DNA of 64,000 nucleotides, from contig VZTG01001991.1 in the NCBI GenBank assembly GCA_013397845.1, positions 280,621 through 344,620 on the forward strand, written 5' to 3'. The stretch comes from Melanocharis versteri. Lineage: Eukaryota; Chordata; Aves; Passeriformes; Melanocharitidae. Below are positions 38,301-50,300 of this stretch, in pieces. Position 1 is the stretch's first letter. Every line of letters starts with the position of its first letter. The notes under the pieces were generated by a model. The model was not told where the DNA came from. It did no database searches and saw nothing but the letters and a program-made list of their open reading frames with translations. A program made the position numbers and the translations under genes.

Positions 38301-41300
38301 ACACGGGGCTGGAGGAAAGATACCTGTGGTGGTCTCAAGAGAAAGGGGCTTGGTCCTGTAGCCCCGAGTGACCCCCTGAAGGGTGATGGTGTAGGGGGTG
38401 TTGGCCTTGAGGCCGGTGACATTCACAGAGCTCAGTCCCCCCGGGACCGTGACATTCCGTGTTTCTTCGGGGCTGCCAGGCTCCTGCACCTGAATGACAA
38501 AGCTCTCATAGGCCCCTCCGGCTGCTGTCCAGGTGAGCTGGAAACCATCCCAGCCAGTCTTTGAGACTGACAACTTCCCCAGCTCAGGTTCCTCCTCTGG
38601 ATAAGGACAGAGAGTCAATCTGTTACTCGGGTTGCAGAGGGGTGCTGATGTCGGATTATTTAATGGGGTTCTGTGTTGATGAATTTCACATCTAATCAGG
38701 GCCACAGAGATGCCCTCCCCACCCACACAGTTACATTCTCAGCTGCCCCAGATAACTGAAGTCTCTTTGGAGGCATGGCAAAACAGAACAGTGAAAAAAA
38801 GGACTGTAATAATTAATAAATATCTAGGGGCTGCTCACAGAAAGCAGCTCATAGAGAATCTTACAGCTGTGAGTGTTTTGTCAACATTAATTACAACTCT
38901 CTATGAGATAAGCAGCTGTTACTATAACAACTTTACTCAGTGTTTGCTATTCTGGAGTAACTGTGTTGTAAGGGTAGGAAAGACACAGTTTAGAGTAGTT
39001 GAGATTCAGATATTTATACTTCAATTGCATCCACTTGAAGGATGCTGCTTATGCTTCCAAACTATTTCTGATACAAAACAATAAAGAAGAGGAAAATGCC
39101 TCCATGTTTTTAATGGATTTGTCTTCCTTCAGCACTTTTATTCTGCCCACAAAACCTTCCTGTGGGTGGAGGCAGGACTTCCAGAGTTACTGATATTAAT
39201 CTGAGATCAGAATGTTCATTCATAGGAATGAACATTCTCACAAGTCCCCACAGGGGTGGCCAAGGACGTTGGGAGCCATCAGAGGGAACTCTGATGCTGC
39301 TAGATCTGAAAGTTGAGCTCATTTGCTCAGCAAGAATGGAAAGCTCTTTGTTACGAAGGAGTTACAACTGATTCCTTAACATTAGCTGTCAGATGGGAAA
39401 ATGAGAGAGCACTGCCTGATTTTTCTACCTGTAGGCTCCTGTGTGATCTATCACTGACCTGTGGCCTCTGATGATTTTCTAGCTCCCTTCTGATTAATTT
39501 GAATTGCTGTAAGTGTTCCAGTAAGAACAGGGTGTCTCTGAATAATCCCATTCTGCATGACTGAGAATCTGTGAGACATGCTGCATGAAGGGAAATGGAC
39601 CTGATTTGTCAATATATGCATATTTTAATGCAGAAGTTAAAGGGGCCCTGGAATAAATGAAATTTAGGCTCAGCAGCATCCCTCATATAAACTTTCTCCC
39701 TGTAAAACCAGAGTGATTATTGCATGACTGCTCAAAGCCTTAGACAGGCAGCTGGGGCTGCATTTTCAGAGGTTGAGCACTCATAGATCATAATGATCTC
39801 CAGTGAAATTCATTAACAAATCAAAAAATTGCAACTATTCAGGAACACAAATTTTGTTGAGCTTTTCCCATCCTGTTAGAAGGAAAGAGATTGTTTATGA
39901 CATAACGACGATGTTCAACAACAATAAAAGAAATGCATTAATCCAGAGCTGTCTTCCCGTATCAGGAACAGAAAGGAGATTCATTGAGGTAAAATACGAA
40001 TTCTGTCAAAATAGGACTGTTATCTGGAAAAGAGAAAGCAGGACAGAAAGGGAGCTGGTTGTATCAGAGATCATGATCTGTTGATGGCAACAGGAACAAA
40101 TAAAACAAATACATTTCCCTAAAATGAAAGTGAAAGTTAAGTTCCAGTAAGGTGAAATCTTTTAAGTAGAAGCTTGGTTATAATAAGTAATGCAGGAACC
40201 ATCACAGGTTAAAAGCAATTCAGATTGCCCTGAAAATGCTCAGTTTCTTTCTCCTTCAAGATGCAGAGCCCCTTTTCCAGCCATTTGTTTCTCATGCACA
40301 TCTGAGACAGAAATGCAAACAACCCCCTCATGCTCTCCAGGGACCAAGGGATTCTCCTGTGGAATCATGCACCAAATTGCACTGTTGGAGATATCCAAAA
40401 GCCTCAGACATCCAGCATCCAACACAGGTGATAAAGCAGTCACAGTGTCACGGTAAAGATCAAGGGATGATACTTCTTCTTTAAAAAAGAAGAGAGAGAG
40501 AACAAACCATTGAGAGGCGAGTTCTGGCTCTGTGAAATTATCTTTGTGTCTCTACATAAATATTTTACCTCGTGTTGGGAATTTGGTTTTGAGGGATGGA
40601 CAGGTACAGTCCTTAGTCTCCAGATCTGAACTCACACCCTGATATTTTGGTCATTATTGAGCTCAGCCCTGTTACCTCATGAAACTCATGGAATAGCAGT
40701 AAGAGATGGGAGTTTTTAGAAAGGTGAACTCCCACTGGGTCACAATCTTTCTTTTTTTCTCTGACATCACCACTTCCATGCCAATGCTGCAAACTCCTCC
40801 TGTGTTTAAGCACAATCCAGACAAGCACCTGCAGCATCTCTCTGTTCCCACATTCCCCAGCAGCAGCAGATGCATCAACATCTCTCTTTGCATGCAATTT
40901 GAAAAGAGAGATTTGATGCTGCAGCACCTTCAGAGCTGCACGGGGCACTGTCCATGCTGCACCACCCAAGGCTCTCATTCCAGGAGTGTTTCATCCCATG
41001 CAAAAGGAAGAATAAACCAGCCAAGAGGAAAAGCATCACTCGCAAAGCCTAAAATCTGTCCCAAAGCTGTAGGGAAATGAAGTTCTGTATTTTGAAGCAG
41101 AAAAGGAACACGTGGCCATGAATCCATGGAAAATACCTGTAGCAGCCAGAGCTTCCAGGGACCAAGAGGGCTGGCCTTGGGTGCTTCCACGGAGGTTAAT
41201 CTGGAATTGTGTGCCAGCTGGGAGATTGGGAATTTCTGTTTCTCAAAGATTTCCCAGCAAAAAACCATTCCTGCATCCTGTTTAAACTGGTCAGGTCTTT

Positions 41301-44300
41301 CATGATCAAATACCTCACCCTGTGCTGCCCAGGACAGGGTGAAACCACTGGAAGTCCTGTGGGTTATGTTAAGGTCATGAAGAGCACCAGTGGCTTCTGA
41401 GCTGGGCAGGTGAGAGGGCACCAAAAGCAGAGCAGGAGCCTCGGGGCTGGGGGATGTTAAATAATGAGCTGGGGAGGTGCAGGGCTGGGAGGATCAAACG
41501 GGGTTTCACTGGTTGATTCTCCAGGTGTGGTGACCAGGAGTGCTTTAAGCAGAGGTAAATTGCAGGTCAAGATTTCCTGGTAATAACCCCCCAAAGAACA
41601 GCTAACACCTGCTCCAGCACGCTCTGTGTGCTGTGACTTGAGGAGCTCTGAAAACAAGAAAACAGAGGAGTTCTCCTGCTTTTGGAGACTGAATCCAGGC
41701 CGTGAGCAAAGGGAGCATCAGCAAGCACAGCTGGGTTCCCACAGAGCCACCCTGAGCAGCAGATCCAGAGCAAGGACCAGCAAACACAGAGATGAGCTGG
41801 GATGGTTCCTGCAGGGAACTGCCACATCCTCAGCTGATGGAAATCAGTTCTCTTTGATTAACTCCAAAGAACTTTGCTCATTTCCATCACTTTGGAACCC
41901 TAAGAATCCAAACATGCCCTTTGTCCTTCCTGCAGCCATCAGTGAACGCTCCTGATACAAACCATGAGGGGAATTCATGCCAAAAATCACAGGCACATCC
42001 AAAGCCAGGCTGAGAAATCACAGCAGAAGCATGCTAAGGCTCCTCATATCCAACCAAAAACAGGCTTGGAGAAGTTATCCACTGTGATACATGCAGAAAA
42101 AAGTGAAAGGGACACACATTCTTGCCTGAAACTAGGATAGAAAGAACTTAAAAATATTTCTTTTAAGAGATCCCAAGGAACGGGAAGGGAAAAGCCCTGG
42201 TTTTCAACATGCTGAATGATCTATGGATATATCCTGTAGAACAGTCAGATTCTGGAAATCTGAGAGCTGTGGAGATCACAGGGAACGTGTTTCTGATCCC
42301 AGCCACAAGGCACCAGGCAGGAGATTCCTCTGACATGCAGAATTATCTCCTCATTAGTGGGAACCCACATCATTTCACACCTCGGTGACTTCCTCGCTCT
42401 CATGCTCCACTTGCATTCAATTAAGAGAGAGCAAGTCATCGAGCACCCTCCATCAGCTCAGCACAAATATGTACTCAGGATTCATCACATGTCTCCAAAT
42501 TCACACGCACATCACAAAGAAATACATTTTCAGAGGAGCAAAATCAATTAGAAATGTTTTCAAATAGATGCAGAAATGTTATCTTGTAAATTCACTCTCA
42601 GGTCAACTATGGGTGTGAAAACATTGATTTCTGCTCACCCCCAGGAAGGAGAGAAGCCTGTAAGGCAAAGAGTGATTTACATATTATATATATATATTTA
42701 TATTTACATATGTCATTGATATTCTTGATTTAGGTAAGAACTGCCCTTAAACCAGCCCAGCCATGACCTGAACAGGCCCTGCCTATGCTGCAAGCTGGAC
42801 ATAACCCTGTTTCATCACACCAGCACAGCTGCATTGGTCACCTCTGTCATCATCCCCTCTTCCCCACTGTCAGAACTGTTATCTGACTGCTCCAGGGCTG
42901 CTGAGCTCGTGGGACAAAGGCGTGGAACCATTCTGCAACTCCCAGCTGCTTGTGCATCAACAGGTGCCAAGCAGGTCTTTCCCCGGGGAACTGGCAAAAA
43001 AATAGGGCATCAAGAGCACTGGCACTTGTTTGGTCTTAAAGTTGTTCACTGAACAGGCAGAGAGGTGCTGGGCTTTACTGGGAGGGTTTCTGCTGGAGAC
43101 AAGGGTGGGCAGCCTGGTGGGGAGGAGAGGGCAGCAGTGCATCCCACAGGGACAGCTCCGTGCCTGGATGGGCCCCTGGGAAACTGAACCCTGAATGGGA
43201 ACTGGGATAAAACCCTGCCATGAACCCTGAACTGGGGACTGGGATAAAACCCTGCCATGAACCCNGGAAAAAAACCAGGGTGGCATTACACTCCTGATAT
43301 ACTGAGGGTGTGTGAGAAAACCCTGTGTAAGATCAGTCAAAACTGGCTTCTCCTTTTCCCTCCTTTTCCCTCCTTTTCCCTCCTTTTCCCTCCTTTTCCC
43401 TCCTTTTCCCTCACCACCCCTATGGACATTTCTCCCAGATCCCTGCCAGTTGTAGCACAGCCCCACAAGGATTTGGTTCCTCCAGTCTGGATGGAAAATG
43501 CAGCAGTAGTTCAGGTATATTATAAAAAACCTGAGGGACCGACCACCTCCGTGGGGTTTGAATCCAGAATTTTGCTGGATTCACAAGTGGATTTATTTTA
43601 TTGTGCCAACTTTGGCAGCTACATGGGAGGTTGCCACGTACAGGTTGTCCCATGGAACATAAGGAATGTAATTCTGAATATTGCCTTGGACTTAAGGACT
43701 CCACAAATGAATTTGTAGTGGCGAAGAGTGGTTTCCCTCACAGATGTTAACACACATAAATCCCACATTAAATTCATGTGTATCAGGGGAATATGTGGCC
43801 TTGTGTACAAACAAACAGGAGATAGAAAAATGAAAATGATATGAACACATGGAAAATACTCTGATACCACAGACAGTATCGGTGCTCTTTCTTTAGCAGG
43901 CAGAACGCTGTAACAGATAATGGAAAATTTGGAAAACTATCAAACTGTAGAATAACAAGAGCAGTGGAGCTCCAACACTTGATTTAACAAGGAGGGGAGC
44001 AGATGGGCAGAAAAGAAAGAGAGCTGTGGTGCTTGAGGTGGGTGGGTGACAGCCAGAGAATGATTCACAGTGGTGAGATGAATGAACGGGGATTAAAGCT
44101 GTGTAAGAGGGAAACTGGATGGATAACAGACATCCACTCCTTCCCAGGCTGGAATCCTTCTTACTGTCAGCTTAGGAAATAGCTCAATATCTCTTGGTGA
44201 AATCTCCAGGCTGAGCCTGGCCTGAATGTGTCTGTAGTGTGGTGCTGGCCTTTTGAGGAATTCCACTGGAATGTTTCACTGGTGATTTTACCGAAAAGGA

Positions 44301-47300
44301 TGCTCGTGTGCTGCCAGGACATTTCCCCAGCCTCTTGAGATAGAGCAAGCAGTATTCTGTGTTACTCCTTGCTTCTGACTCTGGGATTTGACATTATTCC
44401 CCAAGAGAGGCTCTCAGCCACCTTCCCAATCTCTCGTGTGAGACATGATGAGCCAGCAAGGTTTTCTTTTTAGTCCCCTTTGGCTAAACCACTTTCAGCC
44501 GATTAAACTGGGCTTACAGTGCCTGTGCACCCCTGAATTTCATGAAGAAACCACTGCAGCACATCACAAGCCAGAAATACTGGAGTAGCTACCTCTAAAA
44601 ACCCTCATCCTGAACTCAGGCTCCAGGTGCTCTCCAAGGACTCAGCTGAACAAATGGACAATCTTCCCTGGCAAATTTAGTTTCCCAGTGGTCAGCACTG
44701 CACTTTCCCATGGAACTGGCTCACCTAATCATTCTTGCTAATGTTTCTTTGAGTTTGTATAAAAAACCGTGGTGCAATCTGAGCCTTGGAGAAGCCAGGA
44801 GAGGAAGAGGGACTGACGCACAACACGGACAAGGGCCTTTGGTAAACAGCATAAATCTTCTGAGAAACATTCAGCAGAATGGAAAAGTTACTTCTCCAAG
44901 CCATGCTCTGCTGTACAAACTCACTTCCAGAGGCAGGACAGTATCACATCCACGATTCATCAACAGTTGCTGCACAATCTGGGTCCTTCAGCAGAGGAAT
45001 TTGAGCTTGGCTCTTGGTTTCCCTAATGCTCACTCATTTATCTCCCCAGGCCTCTCATGCCTGATGCACTGCCATCCATCCTGCTCCAGCCCCCACATTG
45101 TGCTCTGCAGGCAGGGCTCCAGGAGCAGAGCAGGAGAGAACAAAGCTGCAGTCTGAGCGCTGAGCTGCTCAGGCCTGGGTTACGTGCTCACCCTACAGAT
45201 GAGCTGCTGATCTGCTGGGACATGCTCAAGGCAAGGTCCCTCCAAGGAGTAAAATGGCTCATTTTCTTGAATTTCTGAGTCAAGCCTTTGTGCAGTGCCG
45301 GGTGGGACCCTTGTGATACCTTCACCAGAAACAGAAAGGAGTTTCCTGTTGTAGCCACAGCTCCAGAGGAGCAGAGTGCTGCTCTGCAGCCAATCCACAC
45401 ACCTGGATTTTACAGGAAGTGTTGGTTTGGAGGCTGTCAATCCCAGCACCCAGGGATTCTCTGGGCAGGAGGGGCTCTGCTGTGACACCTCCATGCACTC
45501 CAGCACAAAACTGCTGCAGGCTCCTGTATTCGCACACCACGAGATGCTAAAGCTGTGTGGTGTGCTCCCCTCAGGACCACAAGGTCCCTCAGGGAATTCT
45601 CCTGAATCCCTGAAGCCTCTGGAGCAAAAAAAATCCCAGAGCCAAGGAGCTCCTCTGGGTCAGCACTCAATGCCTGCATTAGGGTTACACGACGTGGAGT
45701 TACAAGAGACAAACGAGCACATGGAAATGTGGAATATTCAGTCTTTCCTTTTCAGCAAAATTTAGCAGACTTCACTCTGTAATCTTTGCCATCCCTTGAG
45801 TGCAGGATCAGGGATATCAGTTAAAAAAGACTTTGTCACTTGAGCTGCACTTCATCCCTGTGAAGAGACAGCAGCCACAGCAGCTGCCATCCTACACTAT
45901 AGAAGATTTTGTGACGTGTCCTTTGCTGGAGGTTCATGAGCTCTGAATGTTTCAGCTGCCTGTGTAGGGAGAGTTGATCCACATAACAGAGAGCAGGAAG
46001 TGTGAGAGGGGAGAAAAGGCTCCTCTGGAGCTGAAAGAAGCTTTGCCCTCAGTACTATAAAACCCACTATGCAAGCAAATAAAAATGATGTGTGGGAAAC
46101 TCCTGGATACCTGCTGGCCTGGCTGAACCACCACGAGGATGGGAAGAGTGTGAGATGAAAAACTGGCGATGTGCAGAAGCAAAGGAAGCTGGAAAGAAAA
46201 GCTCTCAGCCCCTGTGCAGCCTCTGGCTGATCAGCAGGGTGGTACAGACCCTCAGAGCAGCAGGACTGTCTCCTCCTGCCACCAGGAAGAGCCAGGCCAG
46301 CCCTTGCTGTGCTGCTGGCATTTCCCTCTTCACTCAGCCCTCTCCCTCCCTGCCTGCTCCAAGGACTCTCCCCAGCAGTGCAACGGACCCAGGGTCCCTC
46401 AGAGCTGCACAAGAGAGGGCAAAACAAGATGGTTTGGCTCAGCCTGAGGGCTTGGGACCTCCCAGGTGCTGGAACATGGATAAAGAGCAGTGTCTTGAGG
46501 GTAGATGGAAAAGCAAACTGAAGAGACCACTTGTCTTGTACCGCCCAGGCTTCCAGAGAATTTCTGCTCGCTGTGCTCTGTGTTTGGATTTGTCCATTCC
46601 TACGCAGGAGAAAGGTCACAGAGCCAGGTTATGTCAACTGCTGCTCCCAGGAGCCCACTGCAGAGCCCTCTTTGTTTACTGGTGCTCTGAGTAAAGACAC
46701 AAAACAAGTACAGTGGCCAGATGAAGGTATTTCTAAAGAAAAGAGAAAAGAAAAAAGAAAAAGGCAAACCAGGAAAAAGAAGGCGCCCTGGGAAGCTTTG
46801 GGAGCTGGTGCTGGAAACGCCAGGCTGTGAGATTCCACAGCACGTTTTTTCTGCCTGTTCACCATCTCTGCAGACTTCCTTGAAACCCCTCAGTCTTCCA
46901 ACAGAGAAAGGTGGGAAATTGAAGCCTGCTCACTCCTGCCACACAAACCTTCAGCTTCCTTTTTCTGCATGTGCCTCAAGGCTTCCCAATTTTTCCCTGC
47001 ACTGGACTCAGGCCTGACTTAGGCATCAAATAAATCATTCAGGACTGGTGGTTTCCAGCCCATGTAACTCTCTGATGGATTGCTGTCTCTAAAAAGCATT
47101 CAGAGGCTATGCTGGTGTGAACACTGCCAGGGAATATGAACCCAGCTTTGATCATTTAAGCGGTGTAGTTATTAATTTGTAAAATCCACAACGTCTGGCA
47201 TGCATTCACCTCATAGATGGTCTTTGGGGAGAAAAGGATAAACACCTTGATGTCTGCTGAGGACAATAACCGTAGCCCAGCTGATCCTGATTTCACTGTC

Positions 47301-50300
47301 TCTGCTTGCTTAGAGCAGTTAAGGCTTTGCCTCACAGGATTTAGGCTCAGAAACCTAAAGATTCAGGACTTATTTGTGTTCTATACTGAAATATAATTCT
47401 GTATGCAACAAACTTTGGGTCAAAATGTTTCAAAAAGAATAAAACCTTGTCCGATAAGTCATCTGATACTGGTCAGTGGGAGTGGTTTGCACAAACGGAG
47501 ATGGCAGAAACAGACAAATATAAGTCACAGTACCCAGTGGAAATGGTGGCTGGAACCAGATTGGGGCAGGAGCCATTCCCACTTTTGGATGAGAAAACTG
47601 AAATAGGGCAGCATCAGAGCCCCAGTGACCCTGCTGAGGGATGATGGCCTGCTGTGAAGAGAATCAATTAGGAAGGAACAAACAATGTTAATCACATTCT
47701 TGTTGCTCTTCCTCTTAGTTTTTTGGCTGTAGAAAGTGAAACAAGTTAGAAGACACGATGTACAAAACTACCCAGCCTCGCCTAAAACAAAGGATGAGTT
47801 CTGCACCCATGCAGGGCCAGCGGATGAGTTCTTTGTGAGGTCTCTCAAAGGATGAGCAAGAAATCATTGGGAACATGGAGGTGAACACAGCAGGGAGGGA
47901 AATAGAGTTATCCTTCAATCTCTCATGCTGGCAGAGCTGTCTGCTCTGCAGGAGGTTCCCCAGGTATGGATTAGAAAATCAGGTGAAGTTATCCCTGGGC
48001 CACTCCTTGCCCAGTGACCATCAAAAGCTGTTACTCACCCGTGGAACCCTTGACAGTGGTGGGTTTGCTTTTGTGCCTGCCCTTCTCTGCCAGCAGGCTG
48101 ATGCTGTACTCCGTGCCTGGGTCCAGCCCCTGCAGCAGGAAGGAGGTGCTGTCCACAGGGATCTCCACCTCGCTCTTCTTCCCGGAGGGACCGGTGTAAA
48201 CGAGGCGGTAGCGGTCAAACTTGGCCACGGGCCTTCTCCAGCGGAGGGACAAGGTGGTTTCAGTGGGCTCGCTGACTTCCAAGTCCTTGGGGTTATCAAG
48301 ATCTGCAGGGTGAAGGAAAGCAAAGCTGAGGCGTCTCTGAACTGTTCTGAGACAGTTTTTCAGGCATCTGTAGAGGAACATCTCCACGGGGTGTCTGGCA
48401 GCAGCCCAGGGTCTGCCCACCTTTGGGACTTTTTGAAATGGGTAGGGGATGATGATGATGTTCTCCTTTACAGACAAAACCAGAACAAATTCCCCCCACT
48501 CACACTCGAGAGGCAGAAGTAAAGCCTTCAGATAATTCACCTGGGGAAGGGGGATACTGCATGAAAAATCCTGGATTGGAAGGTCAGTCAGGACGACTGC
48601 TACCACTCTTTGTCACATCAAACTTTTGGCCACCACCACCATTCCTGCCAGAAACCCTCACAGACAGAGGATGGCCAGAGTGATCAGTGTAAGCTTAATT
48701 ATCATTAAGGAGCTCACCTGGAGATGAAACCCTCAGAACATTAAGAGGAACAGGAAAAAGAAGTCCGATTCAAAGGTCAAGACCTTTGGGGAAATTTTTT
48801 TCTTTTCCTTGAGGGGAAATGTAATAAAATGAAATAAAGAACTTCCTAAGATATCTCTTCCAGCATCTGTTAGAAATGAAAGAGTGGCTCCACCTGAGTT
48901 GCTGCCTCCTCCAGAGCACAGATGGGATCAGGACACTCACCAGTGCCAGCATTGATGGTAGCAGGAGCACTTTCCCTGTCGTTCCTCACTGCTGTCACTC
49001 CAATGCCATATTCAGTTCCAGGCCTCAAACCTGAGAGATGAGGAGAAGAAATATCAGTTCCTGTCCATGGAATACGCCTGCAGGCATTTGCTGGCATAAG
49101 GAAGGCTGAATGGATGCAAGGATCTGCTTTCCTCTGTGCAGAGAATTGAGGTTTGTGTTGACCCTCCAGCTGACAAGTTGCAGACTGGCACCAGTGAATC
49201 CCACCCCTAGCACATGAAAATGCCTTTTGAGCTTGGGATGTGAAGCCACTTCCACAAAGCTGCTTAGAATGAGGGGAACTGATTCACTGGACTCAGGGAT
49301 GCCCATGGAAGTGGAATGGTTACACACCTTCTGCTGGCTGGTTATCCAGCTGGGGTGTGTCAAGTCATTTCACATGGATTCTAAGTCAATGTGCTCTACT
49401 CAAAATCATAGAATCATGGAATAGTTTGAGTTGGAAGGGACATTAAAGATCACGTTGTTCCACCCCCTGCCATGGGCAGGGACACCTCCCACTGTCCCAG
49501 GCTGCTCCAAGCCCCGTCCAGCCTGGCCTTGGGCACTGCCAGGGATCCAGGGGCAGCCACAGCTTCTCTGGGCACCCTGTGCCAGGGCCTCCCCACCCTC
49601 CCAGGGAACAATTCCTTCCTAACCTCTAATTTAAAATTTGTAACCTCTGTTTGTGCCTCTAATGTATAGTGACCACAAGGACGCTTTTTCTCCATGTCCT
49701 GTGCCCTGGGGTGACACAAACAATGTGACATCGGTGACAATCTCTCTATTCCCCTACCTGTGAGTGTAGCTCTGGTTGTGGCCTGGCTGCCCTTGGGCAC
49801 TGTGATCTCCACGTGGTCCCCACCAGAGATGGGGGCAAACTTAATTCTGTAATTATCGACATTGGCGTGGCTGTTCTTCCACTCCAGGGTGATGCTGTTG
49901 TCAGTCTGGGACACCCGCTTCAGGTTCCTTGGAGCATCCAGGTCTGGGATCAACCAAGCAATAAATAAATAATTAGGAATGTTTCTCCTCTGACAGCAGT
50001 CTCTTGTGACAGTGCTTTTCAGGAGGTGAAATGACCCATAAAGTTTCCTTTCACACGATCCTCTTATGCCTTAACTACACCAACCAGAGTTCTTCTAGCA
50101 TGAAAAGCAGAGTTCACCAGCTTCAGTTCAAGAAATTTAACTTCTATCTCCTGAGACAAAAATAATGTTTTCAATTTTAATAATTATTTTTTTACACAAA
50201 CCGATTTTTGGAAAAACATATTTGGATGAAAATACTGTTTTCCTTTATAAATACCTCAGCTTTCAAAAGGAACAAAGAACAAAGAATTGGTCATCTCTAG

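Larger units (their letters stand above)
28405..38323 (-). other. TNC introns 11-15 within the cassette block
   Basis: Introns of about 1-2.3 kb separate the cassette exons. They contain the 51/62-bp minisatellites (29.0-29.7 kb) and a CR1 (31.9 kb). No additional FN3-like exon was seen. Confidence 0.65.
38597..48038 (-). other. TNC intron 10 (FN3-5 to FN3-A), 9.4 kb
   Basis: The longest resolved intron. It holds the decayed FN3 exon at 41.14-41.40 kb, the 36-bp minisatellite and N at 43.2 kb, the pyrimidine 10-mer array at 43.35 kb and an AT microsatellite. 43.9-48.0 kb shows nothing recognisable. Confidence 0.7.

Noticed and set aside
45897..46694. Frames of 200-240 residues on both strands at 46 kb
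   Set aside because: No domain, no similarity to FN3 cassettes and no GT/AG exon structure; ordinary intron sequence.
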